From assembly GCA_027442615.1 (NCBI GenBank), contig DAIBBI010000027.1, positions 1-13,666 on the forward strand: 13,666 nt of DNA. The letters are read 5' to 3'. The notes under the pieces are model-generated. The model had not been told where the DNA came from and made no database searches. It worked only from the letters and a program-made list of their open reading frames with translations. This stretch comes from JAJZRV01 sp027442615. GTDB lineage: Bacteria; Pseudomonadota; Gammaproteobacteria; Burkholderiales; Ferrovaceae. The position numbers and the translations under genes were made by a program. Shown in pieces: positions 6,522 to 13,666 of this stretch; position 1 is the stretch's first letter, and each line of letters starts with the position of its first letter.

Positions 6522-8180
6522 TCAGATATAGATTTTTCCGTTGGCGACTGTGGCCTGGCCAAGGTCTACAACACCCGTCAGCATGACGACGCAGGATGTG
6601 GCGTAGTTACTGCCAGAATGCTCAATGTAGGTGTTGCCGCCAAACTGAAACCATTCAAATTTCCCGAAATAGGCCTGCCCCGTAAGCTGGGTAATGGCCT
6701 GATCCAGGGACGAAGCCCCTGTCACTGAAGTCGCGGCGCCAAGACCTGCGGCCGTATCGGCCACCCCCAGCGTCAGCGCAAAATGATCGAGTGTTCCATG
6801 CAGGCTCAATATATTGCCACTGGCATTGGTCCCAAGAAGCAGGCTGTCATTGAGCGTCACCGCGCCCGAGCCACTGGTTACACTGTCTGTTCCGGTGATG
6901 GAACTGGTTCCAGGAAGGCCTATTGCATTGTTGACGGCTACGGTGACGGCGCCACTTCCCAACAAGGCAGAATCACCGGTGCCGTCCAGGAAGATATGGT
7001 CGTCATGCGTAGACTTTGAATCGTCCACGGTAGCATTGGCGCCATAGACCGCGAGGGTGTTATAGGTGCTGGAGGAGGCATTGCCAACCCCCTCAACGAT
7101 GGACCCGTGGTCTGCAAAATTCGTGATGGTATCGCCGCCGCTGGTCCCACCATAAATCACCAGGCCGTCATAACTGACGGATCCCATGGTATCCCCTGCA
7201 CTGATGTTGACCGATCCCGTTGCTCCCGACGCATCGATGGTTGCCAGGGAAGAGGCTACCGTGGTTCCGGCGGGAATGCTGGCACCCATGTCGCTGATGG
7301 CGCTGCTGGCATAGCCAACAACCCCGTTAACGCTGCCTCCTGCAGATCGGCCCAGGTAAATGGAATCATTGCCTGTAAATTTCAGCAATGTCAGCGCATT
7401 GTCATTTTCACTTAGGTTAAAGATATCGGCATGGCCAGCGCTGGACGTGTTCACCGCCATGGTGGCATCGCCAGTGGCATTCAGGGTGAGATTGCCGCCC
7501 CCATTGAAATCAACCGTAACCGAGTTGGTTTGCCCGGCGCCCGCATGCGTCAGCGTTAAATTGCTCGAATCATTGCTGTTGTTGTCCAGAACCGTGACGG
7601 TGGATGCCAGGTTCAGCAACGTTGCATTCGCCGAAGCCGTGTTGATGTCCAGCTCCGAGACCGGCGGATTGCGGGAAGTCAGATCGTGGATTCCTGCAAA
7701 CCCGGAAATGTCCACTGTGGCGCCAGGGCCAGGCGGGTTCAAAAAGGCATTCATGGCTTCATTAGCGGCCGAGCCCTGACCGTAAACCATGGCTTTTGAA
7801 ATTTCAGTGGACCATGCGCTGGCCTGATAACCCCAGGTGGGGTCTGCCGTAAGCCCGGCGAACAGGTTCAATATGCCCATGATGGTTTCACCCTGGGTGT
7901 TGCCTGGGGCTGCAGCATTCAGGGCTTCGGTGAGGAGTGCGGTAGCCGCACTGAAATCACTTCCCGCAAGCCCAAGGTTGCTCGCAATGGTATTTGCCAC
8001 GGTGCTACTGGCTTGGTGACCCAGATAAGCGCCGTAGATACCATCGAGAAAGGCATTTAACCCCCCTCCGCCGCCGGCAGCCGTTTGAACGGCTGCCAAT
8101 GTGTTGCTCCCCAACGCCAACCCGAACAGGGCATCTGCAAATTCCTCGGCATCTGTGGTCACGGTGTTTGCGCTTGCCAT
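6522..8180 (-). CDS. RsaA-like / bluetail-type beta-strand-repeat surface protein, probable type I secretion substrate
   Basis: With the ATG at 8180 the product is 552 residues. It has no Sec signal peptide. Residues about 1-145 are Ala-rich and helical, like the N-terminal anchoring regions of S-layer-type proteins. Residues about 150-480 are rich in Gly, Ser, Thr, Ala and Asn with regular short beta-strand patterns and one degenerate RTX-like stretch (GGTSGGDTI near 344-352). The last 50 residues, including KFEWFQFGGNTYIE and VVMLTGVVDL, resemble the end of Caulobacter RsaA (from memory KWFQFGGDTYVV and VIKLTGLV), the region recognised for type I secretion. Cys530 is the only cysteine. The frame stays open upstream to a TTG at 8399, but that start would overlap the EAL gene by 98 bp; the ATG at 8180 has GAGAAA 7 bases upstream. 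No secretion ABC or adaptor gene is nearby. Function is unknown; adhesion or surface-layer formation is an inference. Confidence 0.75.
   Translation of the reverse strand: MASANTVTTDAEEFADALFGLALGSNTLAAVQTAAGGGGGLNAFLDGIYGAYLGHQASSTVANTIASNLGLAGSDFSAATALLTEALNAAAPGNTQGETIMGILNLFAGLTADPTWGYQASAWSTEISKAMVYGQGSAANEAMNAFLNPPGPGATVDISGFAGIHDLTSRNPPVSELDINTASANATLLNLASTVTVLDNNSNDSSNLTLTHAGAGQTNSVTVDFNGGGNLTLNATGDATMAVNTSSAGHADIFNLSENDNALTLLKFTGNDSIYLGRSAGGSVNGVVGYASSAISDMGASIPAGTTVASSLATIDASGATGSVNISAGDTMGSVSYDGLVIYGGTSGGDTITNFADHGSIVEGVGNASSSTYNTLAVYGANATVDDSKSTHDDHIFLDGTGDSALLGSGAVTVAVNNAIGLPGTSSITGTDSVTSGSGAVTLNDSLLLGTNASGNILSLHGTLDHFALTLGVADTAAGLGAATSVTGASSLDQAITQLTGQAYFGKFEWFQFGGNTYIEHSGSNYATSCVVMLTGVVDLGQATVANGKIYI
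8076..8097. repeat. Near-perfect inverted repeat inside the 5' part of the surface-protein gene
   Basis: Ten-base arms GGCAGCCGTT and AACGGCTGCC are separated by two bases, 83-104 bases into the coding region (codons about 28-35). In mRNA it would fold into a strong GC-rich hairpin. On the coding strand it is followed by a purine-only run ending in six G that encodes a run of glycines. It could affect early elongation or mRNA stability. It has no T-tract, so it is not an intrinsic terminator. Confidence 0.5.
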
Positions 8181-8276
8181 CTGTAGATTTCTCAAGAGTG
8201 TGGTTAAAACCTGCAAAACCGGATTTTGAGATGAATTGCCTGGGGCGTCCAGAAAGTTGCCGTGCCAAAATGTTTC

Positions 8277-8305
8277 ATTGTATGACAGCCTGGATCGCCC
8301 ATCAG
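8277..8305 (-). promoter_or_regulatory. Weak candidate promoter for the surface-protein gene
   Basis: On the minus strand TACAAT (plus 8277-8282) matches the -10 consensus at 5 of 6. A poor -35, CTGATG (plus 8300-8305), lies 17 bases upstream and overlaps the stop codon of the GGDEF-EAL gene. It would give a leader of about 90 bases. No terminator is visible between the two genes, so read-through from the receptor genes is equally possible. Confidence 0.25.
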
Positions 8306-11300
8306 CAGTGTTCGATTTGTTCAACCCGCGGGTGTTCACAGAACTCACCGGGATGGCGCGCATAGCGACACTTGCCAGGAGCAACCCGACACCGGGCAAT
8401 TCGATCAGCCAGCCATTGCACCCTGCAGAGCCGAAGGTCGTATCGGTTCGCCGTAGCGGAGTCGGAGATCAGCAAAGCTGTCATGGCATCGGCAGGGAGT
8501 GGCCGGGAAAAATAAAAGCCCTGCCCCAGATCGCACCCCAGATTGTAGAGAAAGGCGTGCTGCGATGCCTCCTCTATGCCTTCTCCGACCACCTTGAGCT
8601 CCAGGCTGTGGGCAAGCGCTATGACTGCATGAACAATGGCTGCGTCGTCCGCATCGGAGGAGATGTTCTGCACGAACGCGCGATCCACCTTTAGCGCGTG
8701 AACTGGCAAACGCTTGAGGTAAGCCAGGCTGGAATAGCCCGTTCCGAAATCGTCAATCGTCAAGGTCACTCCCAATTCCGCCAGCTTTTGCAGCATGTTC
8801 ACCGAATCAATGATGTTGTCCATCAGGATGCTTTCGGTAATTTCAAGCTCGAGGCATTCCGGCCTGCATCGCGTGCGTTCCAGAGTGTGCACGACCGTTT
8901 CAAAAAAACTCTTGTTGCGGAACTGGCGAATGGAAAGATTGACCGCAACCTTCAGGTTGGGCGCGCCTGATGCGCACCAAAAAGCGGCCTGTTTGCATGC
9001 CGTTTCAAGCACCCACTCTCCCACGGGAAGGATGAATCCGGTCTCCTCGATGATCGGTATAAAATCGAGTGGCGGGATGGCCTTCCCTTCGGACTCCCAT
9101 CGCAGCAAGCCCTCCACCCCAACGATACGCCCCGAAGCCAGCTCGATCTGAGGTTGGTAGTGAAGCCTGAGCTCCCCCTTTTCAAGTGCACGGCGTACAC
9201 GGGATTCCAGGCTAATTCTGGCCAGCAACTGCTCGTTCATTTCGTGCTGGTAGAAGCGAAATAAATTGCCGCCTTCCCGCTTGGCCCGATACATTGCTGC
9301 ATCCGCATTTTTCATCAGCACATCCCTGTTGTCGCCATCTCCTGGAAGAAGGGCGATGCCTACGCTGGCCGACAAATACAATTCGTGCCCCTCGAGATTG
9401 ATGGGTTCCTCAATGCAGGCCAGCAGTTTGGCCGCGACGGCAGCCACCAGTTCCTGCCGCAACAAACCCGAGAGTACGACCACGAATTCGTCTCCGCCAA
9501 GGCGGGCCACCGTATCTTCCAGACGCAACGTCGACACCAGCCTCTGCGCAACGACAGAAATCACCTTGTCTCCGACGGGATGGCCCAGTGAATCATTGAT
9601 ATTTTTGAATCGGTCGATATCAATAAACAGCACGGCGCCGTTTTTTCCTTCACGTGCCGCCTGGAAAAGCGCCTGTTCAATCCTGTCCTGCAGCAGATTG
9701 CGGTTGGGAAGCTGTGTTAGCGCATCATGGGTGGAATGAAATTTCAGATCGCTCAAGGTCTGGCCCAGCGCCTTGCTGGAGCCCACCACCATCACCATGA
9801 CTGCAAGGATGGATCGAATGACGCGCATTTCCTGCACACTGAGGCACTGTGACTGACTATAGACCACTCCCAGAATGCCGCTTAACTGAGTGCGCGTATC
9901 CACCGGTATGACGGACGCGATCATCTTCATGTCCATGATCGCCACGCAATCAGAACTTTCCAGCACCTGGAACTCCTCGATCTTCATGGGGCTTTGAGGA
10001 GAAAGCCCTAGCCTTTCGCAGATTTCAAAGGAGAGCCCATTTCGTGTCATCGCTTTCCCTTCGTCCGAGCAATGACCCATGTAGTAGATCGACAAGGCCG
10101 GCCCATTCCCGTCCGAAAATGCCACGAAGAAAATGTTGAAGGAGAAAATGTCGTGAAAACGCGCCAGTATCTCCCGAACGAAATCCTTCCAGTAGGACAC
10201 CCGCTCGTGAGTCAGAATGATGTGTTCCAGTACCTGGCTCTGACGCTCGAGAATGTTTTTTTCCGCCACCGTTTCGGTCAGCTTCTCATGAATCATGCTG
10301 CTGGCTGACCCCATCATCACCTTGGCAGTCTGGACCGCGCAGTACAGCTCGCCAACTTCGTCACGCCGGGTAACGTCAACCGGCCGGTCGTACTTGCCGT
10401 TTGCAATGTCCATGAGGTATCCGTTGACCTGCTCCATGGGGCGACGGACGAAATGCTTGTTTACGAATCCGATGAACACAAACAGGAAAAGCTGCAGCAG
10501 CAATTGTCCACTCACAAGAAATGCCAGTGTGCGATGGAGCCGTCTCAAGTCCCCGGAAATATCCATAATGAGGTCAGACGCGCCATTGACACTGTTCAAT
10601 GCCACCCGGTGGCAGGATAGGCAGTCGGTGCCGTGAAATTCATGAGAAGTGAAATACGGCGTGACCATCCTGAAATACGTCCTGCCGCCATTTTCTTCGA
10701 GGGCGTGATAGGGAATGGGGTAGCCTGCCTCAAGCGACCTGGCGATGACCTGCTCAACAATTGGATCATTGAGTTGCTCTTCCGGCAGCCCTGGGCCGAA
10801 TTGCCTCGACACCTGGCTGGTGCGGATTAGCCGAAGTGACTTCAGGTGCTGTCCATCGATGATCTTGCTGATCATCAACCTGCGGAAATCCGGATTCGAA
10901 AAGCGACCGGTGACCATCAACGTGTTGGCGCTATCGATGACCTGCATCGCCGAAGCTTCTGCGCTTTGGCGAACGTTCAACATCAACTGGGCCTCCATGT
11001 CACGGTATACCAAAGTTGTCACTAGCCCCAGTAAAACCATAAGTACCGGCTGGATGACGATTTGCAGTTTGGCCTGCAGGCGCAGATTTCGAAACCAGAG
11101 GCGAATGAAGGAGATTTGCGGAGAATTGGACAAGGCGTCACCCGCTTTCGGCACTTGCCAGAGGGACTGGTAGCCCACTTGACGTCCAGCGCGAAGCACG
11201 TAGGAAACGGTCAGGTACATCTCACAAGGGCCGCCATGCTTGCGGGCAAGATATACGAGGCCACGCCAAGGGTGCCCGCCAACGATGGTTTGCCGCATTT

Positions 11301-11499
11301 CCTCGATAACCCGGCTTGAAGTGCAGGGGTGTATGAGCGATTCCATGTTTTCCCCGGCCAATTCAGCACGCGAGTACCCGGCAACCATTTCCCATCTTTC
11401 GCTTGCGTGAGTGATGATGCCATCAAGGTCTGATTCCAGAAAAATGGCTTCAGCCTCGTTGTCTGTTGGCGGTAACCTGGGAGGCGAATAATTATTCAT
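8302..11499 (-). CDS. Membrane redox sensor with PAS, heme DUF3365, HAMP, GAF-like, GGDEF and EAL domains (c-di-GMP turnover)
   Basis: 1065 residues from the ATG at 11499. Domains in order: Aer-like PAS (about 15-118), TM1 (about 147-165), periplasmic Tll0287-like DUF3365 domain with heme motif CLSCH at 293-297, TM2 (about 325-347), HAMP (to about 400), GAF-like (about 420-575), GGDEF (about 585-750), EAL (about 765-1005). GGDEF is intact at 668-672, with an inhibitory RxxD site (RLED, 659-662), so it can plausibly make c-di-GMP. The EAL signature reads EGL (796-798), but the catalytic pattern NLS, ELEITES, DDFGTGYSS, KVD and GEGIE is kept, so hydrolysis is also plausible. The PAS has SLIHPC where Aer has VRHPD, so flavin binding is doubtful. 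About 50 Cys/Arg/His-rich residues follow the EAL domain. A TTG at 11520 would add 7 residues and overlap the previous gene; the ATG lies 17 bp after that stop, though its GAGG is 15 bases away. Confidence 0.93.
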   Translation of the reverse strand: MNNYSPPRLPPTDNEAEAIFLESDLDGIITHASERWEMVAGYSRAELAGENMESLIHPCTSSRVIEEMRQTIVGGHPWRGLVYLARKHGGPCEMYLTVSYVLRAGRQVGYQSLWQVPKAGDALSNSPQISFIRLWFRNLRLQAKLQIVIQPVLMVLLGLVTTLVYRDMEAQLMLNVRQSAEASAMQVIDSANTLMVTGRFSNPDFRRLMISKIIDGQHLKSLRLIRTSQVSRQFGPGLPEEQLNDPIVEQVIARSLEAGYPIPYHALEENGGRTYFRMVTPYFTSHEFHGTDCLSCHRVALNSVNGASDLIMDISGDLRRLHRTLAFLVSGQLLLQLFLFVFIGFVNKHFVRRPMEQVNGYLMDIANGKYDRPVDVTRRDEVGELYCAVQTAKVMMGSASSMIHEKLTETVAEKNILERQSQVLEHIILTHERVSYWKDFVREILARFHDIFSFNIFFVAFSDGNGPALSIYYMGHCSDEGKAMTRNGLSFEICERLGLSPQSPMKIEEFQVLESSDCVAIMDMKMIASVIPVDTRTQLSGILGVVYSQSQCLSVQEMRVIRSILAVMVMVVGSSKALGQTLSDLKFHSTHDALTQLPNRNLLQDRIEQALFQAAREGKNGAVLFIDIDRFKNINDSLGHPVGDKVISVVAQRLVSTLRLEDTVARLGGDEFVVVLSGLLRQELVAAVAAKLLACIEEPINLEGHELYLSASVGIALLPGDGDNRDVLMKNADAAMYRAKREGGNLFRFYQHEMNEQLLARISLESRVRRALEKGELRLHYQPQIELASGRIVGVEGLLRWESEGKAIPPLDFIPIIEETGFILPVGEWVLETACKQAAFWCASGAPNLKVAVNLSIRQFRNKSFFETVVHTLERTRCRPECLELEITESILMDNIIDSVNMLQKLAELGVTLTIDDFGTGYSSLAYLKRLPVHALKVDRAFVQNISSDADDAAIVHAVIALAHSLELKVVGEGIEEASQHAFLYNLGCDLGQGFYFSRPLPADAMTALLISDSATANRYDLRLCRVQWLADRIARCRVAPGKCRYARHPGEFCEHPRVEQIEHC

Positions 11500-11516
11500 C
11501 GGTTGAATGGTTCGCC

Positions 11517-13550
11517 TCAAATCCTGAAATACCCTACCGAGGCATCAAGCGCACTAGACAAGGATTTCATTTTTTTAACGGTGTCCGAGACGTTCCGCAC
11601 GGCAGCACTTGTTCTGTCAGACATGGTGGCAATCATTTCAACGTTGGCTGCAATGTCACGGCTGGCGGCACTTTGTTCGTGAATCGAAGCCGAAATATCG
11701 TCCACGCCTTCGCGCACCTTGTTGGAGCCATTGCCAATTTCAACAATTGCCTCACCCGCAGCGGTGGCAAGTGACTTTCCCTGATCTGCCTTCTGCACCG
11801 CCATCTCGATCATGTGGATTGCCTGGTGCGTTCCGTCATTGATTCCGGTAATTGTGGCGGTGATCTTACGGGTGGACTCGCTGGTCTTTGTGGCAAGCTT
11901 CTTTACCTCATCAGCAACCACCGCAAACCCACGACCATGCTCACCAGCCCGCGCCGCCTCGATGGCTGCATTGAGCGCAAGCAAATTGGTTTGTTCGGCA
12001 ATTTCATGGATGACTTTTATAACGCCTGCAATCTCATTGGAGCGTTCTCTCAGGACGCGTACTGAATCCGCAGACGCTGCCACTTCATGTCCAATCAACC
12101 CCATGTCGCTGATGACCTGGTTTACCGTTTGCGTTCCCTCAACAGCTGCGCAGTTTGATTCGACAGAAATGCGGCGCACTTCTTCTGCGTTCCGGGCTAC
12201 CTGGTCGATGCTGACTGAAATTTCAGAAATGCCTGAAGCCATGCTGCGCGAGGCGTTATCCTGTGCCAATACGGCCTTGTTTGCGTCGTCAACAGCTTCT
12301 GACAAATGCGCCGCCTCGCGTTCTATCTCCACAGCAGTAAAGCAAATCTGATCTATGATCGAACCCATGAGCAATTTCGTGGACTGCACCGAGCAGAAAA
12401 GTTCGCCCATTTCGTCACGCCGCGAGATGTCCACCGGCCGCGAATAATCCCCGTCCACGATTTCATGAAGGTGCGCCTTGATCTCATCCACGGGCCCTGA
12501 GACAAAACGACGCGTAATCCAACCAAGAAAGAAATAAAGGAATACCTGCAACACCAATTGACCCAGGGCGAGGTATGCCACGGTGGCATGTAGGCGATGA
12601 AAATCATCTGACAGGTCGATCGTCATGTCGGATGCTCCATTGGAGGACCCGACTTCGACTGCATGGCAATTCATGCAGTCCGTACCATGAAAATCATGAC
12701 TTTCGATATAGGGCGTGATGGCCCGATAAATTGGCTTTCCTTCAACGGTTTCGAGTGAAAAGCGCGGAATTGGCTGGCCCTTTTTTACTGCATCCTCGAT
12801 CACGGAGCGGATCACAGGGTCGTCAAGGTGCTCTTCAGGCAGCCCCGGGCCGAACTGCTTTACAACCTGCTCGGTGCGAACAAGTCTTAGGGATTTGAGC
12901 CGCTGCCCTTCGATAATCTTTTTGATCATCAGCTGGCGATTGCTGGCGTCTGAAATCATTCCAGTAACCATCAGCATGTTTGCGCTATCGATGACCTGCG
13001 TTGCCGTTGATTCTGCACGCTTCTGAACGTTGTCCATGAGGGCGGACTTTGATTGGTAATAAACGGCAACCGTAGCGCCCACCAGAATGATGAAAAGGAT
13101 CGGCTGTATCTTGAGCTGAAGCGAAAGATTGCCGAACCACTGCACGATGGAGAACCGTCGGAGCGGAATCAGGCCGCTGCCATAACGCAATTCGGCTGTG
13201 GCGATTTCCTGCGGCAGCGGCTTACGGCCAGAAGAGAGGTACCCTGTGATCTTGCCTTGGAGCGTCATGGGTGTAATCGTTGCATGCACCCAGAACGCGC
13301 TACCATCCTTGCTTTTGTTCTTGATCAGACCACGCCAGGGATGCCCGCCCTGGATTGTTTTCCACAAGTCGACGAATACCCAGGCTGGCATGTCTGGATG
13401 GCGCACAATGTTGTGCGACTTTGCAGCGAGTTCTTCCGTTGTGAAGCGGCTTGCTTGCAAAAACGCATCGTTGGCATAACGGATGTGCCCGGTTGCATCG
13501 GTTCGGGTAATGAAAACTTCGGGCAAGTCGGAATCGTGCGCTTGCTGCAT
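11517..13550 (-). CDS. Aer-like methyl-accepting chemotaxis receptor with PAS and periplasmic heme (DUF3365) domains
   Basis: 677 residues from the ATG at 13550. Domains in order: Aer-type PAS (about 12-108), with NIVRHPDMP and GGHPWRGLIKN matching the flavin-binding motifs of E. coli Aer; TM1 (about 148-165); periplasmic Tll0287-like DUF3365 domain with conserved VIDSAN, RLKSLRLVRTEQV and QFGPGLPEE and the c-type heme motif CMNCH at 292-296; TM2 (about 323-347); HAMP (to about 400); and an MCP signalling coiled coil whose hairpin tip EQTNLLALNAAIEAARAGEH lies near 519-538. The protein ends in YFRI, with no CheR/CheB-tethering pentapeptide. It should sense electron-transport or redox state through flavin and heme and control CheA/CheW. 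An upstream TTG (13571) has no ribosome site; the ATG has AGGGA 10 bases before it. No che or flagellar genes are in the window. It is followed by the GGDEF-EAL paralogue. Confidence 0.94.
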   Translation of the reverse strand: MQQAHDSDLPEVFITRTDATGHIRYANDAFLQASRFTTEELAAKSHNIVRHPDMPAWVFVDLWKTIQGGHPWRGLIKNKSKDGSAFWVHATITPMTLQGKITGYLSSGRKPLPQEIATAELRYGSGLIPLRRFSIVQWFGNLSLQLKIQPILFIILVGATVAVYYQSKSALMDNVQKRAESTATQVIDSANMLMVTGMISDASNRQLMIKKIIEGQRLKSLRLVRTEQVVKQFGPGLPEEHLDDPVIRSVIEDAVKKGQPIPRFSLETVEGKPIYRAITPYIESHDFHGTDCMNCHAVEVGSSNGASDMTIDLSDDFHRLHATVAYLALGQLVLQVFLYFFLGWITRRFVSGPVDEIKAHLHEIVDGDYSRPVDISRRDEMGELFCSVQSTKLLMGSIIDQICFTAVEIEREAAHLSEAVDDANKAVLAQDNASRSMASGISEISVSIDQVARNAEEVRRISVESNCAAVEGTQTVNQVISDMGLIGHEVAASADSVRVLRERSNEIAGVIKVIHEIAEQTNLLALNAAIEAARAGEHGRGFAVVADEVKKLATKTSESTRKITATITGINDGTHQAIHMIEMAVQKADQGKSLATAAGEAIVEIGNGSNKVREGVDDISASIHEQSAASRDIAANVEMIATMSDRTSAAVRNVSDTVKKMKSLSSALDASVGYFRI

Positions 13551-13560
13551 GGCAGAGCAG

Positions 13561-13565
13561 TCCCT
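13561..13565 (-). promoter_or_regulatory. Ribosome binding site deciding the chemotaxis-receptor start
   Basis: AGGGA on the minus strand lies 10 bases before the ATG at 13550. The longer frame opening with TTG at 13571 would include this element in its coding sequence and has no Shine-Dalgarno of its own, so the ATG is preferred. Confidence 0.5.
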
Positions 13566-13634
13566 ATTCAAGAAACCAAACGGGCATCATCAGCGACAAC
13601 CGTCGTCGCGGAGATGGCGGGAAATGCCAGACAG

Positions 13635-13662
13635 CAGGGACGTCTCTGAGGACGCTTCCCTG
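13635..13662. other. Imperfect inverted repeat at the upstream edge of the window
   Basis: CAGGGACGTC, a 6-base loop, then GACG-CT-TCCCTG makes a 10-bp stem with a two-base bulge, about 85-112 bases upstream of the chemotaxis-receptor ATG. There is no clear T-tract on either side. It may belong to the 3' end of a gene outside the window or to the receptor's regulatory region. I see no coding region or convincing promoter in the 116 bases between the receptor start and the window end. Confidence 0.35.
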
Positions 13663-13666
13663 GCAG

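Noticed and set aside
6822..7500. Calcium-binding RTX repeats in the surface protein
   Set aside because: Only one degenerate GGxxGGDTI-like stretch is visible; there is no run of GGxGxDxUx nonapeptides.
8248..8267. TGGCACG on the minus strand as a sigma-54 -24 element for the surface gene
   Set aside because: The -12 element (TTGC at the fixed distance) is missing; the bases there read CTTT.
8181..8399. N-terminal extension of the surface protein to a TTG at 8399
   Set aside because: It would overlap the GGDEF-EAL gene by 98 bp, begins at TTG, and the extra 73 residues look unlike the rest. A normal ATG with upstream GAGAAA is present at 8180.
13595..13630. TGGCAT...GC upstream of the chemotaxis receptor as a sigma-54 promoter, and a search for a FliA promoter
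   Set aside because: The GC is two bases out of register for sigma-54, and no TAAA-N15-GCCGATAA-like pair is present.

Overview
The window looks like chromosomal DNA of a GC-rich Gram-negative proteobacterium, most likely a betaproteobacterium. That placement is an inference from gene content: a NodT-type outer-membrane lipoprotein, an Aer-type receptor, and an RsaA-like type I-secreted surface protein. No rRNA or housekeeping marker is present to fix the taxon. Every gene I can support is on the minus strand, so transcription runs from high to low coordinates. The window is almost fully coding. There are no tRNAs, rRNAs, insertion sequences, integrases or CRISPR arrays, and no gene-free stretch over 300 bases.

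Region A (13550 down to 8302) holds two adjacent membrane redox receptors with the same input architecture and different outputs. Each has an Aer-like N-terminal PAS domain, a transmembrane helix, a periplasmic Tll0287-like (DUF3365) domain with a c-type heme motif CxxCH, a second transmembrane helix, and a HAMP domain. The first receptor ends in a methyl-accepting chemotaxis signalling domain. The second ends in GAF-like, GGDEF and EAL domains for c-di-GMP turnover. The genes are 17 bp apart and the sensor halves are clearly paralogous, so one kind of redox signal appears to feed both swimming behaviour and c-di-GMP level.

Region B (8180 down to 6522) encodes a Cys-poor, Gly/Ser/Thr/Ala/Asn-rich beta-strand-repeat surface protein. 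Its C-terminus matches the secretion/anchor end of Caulobacter RsaA-type S-layer proteins ('bluetail'-type end). It closes with a good intrinsic terminator.

Region C (about 6496 down to 9) is a tightly packed tripartite efflux operon: RND permease, periplasmic adaptor, NodT-type outer-membrane lipoprotein, and a GntR/FCD regulator as last gene. Gene joints are 9 bp, a 4-bp ATGA overlap and a 14-bp overlap. A strong sigma-70-like promoter precedes the permease. It carries a perfect 12-bp palindrome between -35 and -10, and its -35 box lies in the T-rich tail of the upstream terminator.

The most interesting signals are the paired heme/flavin receptors with split outputs, the uncharacterised surface protein directly after the c-di-GMP enzyme, and the RND pump with a non-canonical proton-relay residue and an FCD-type regulator inside its own operon.
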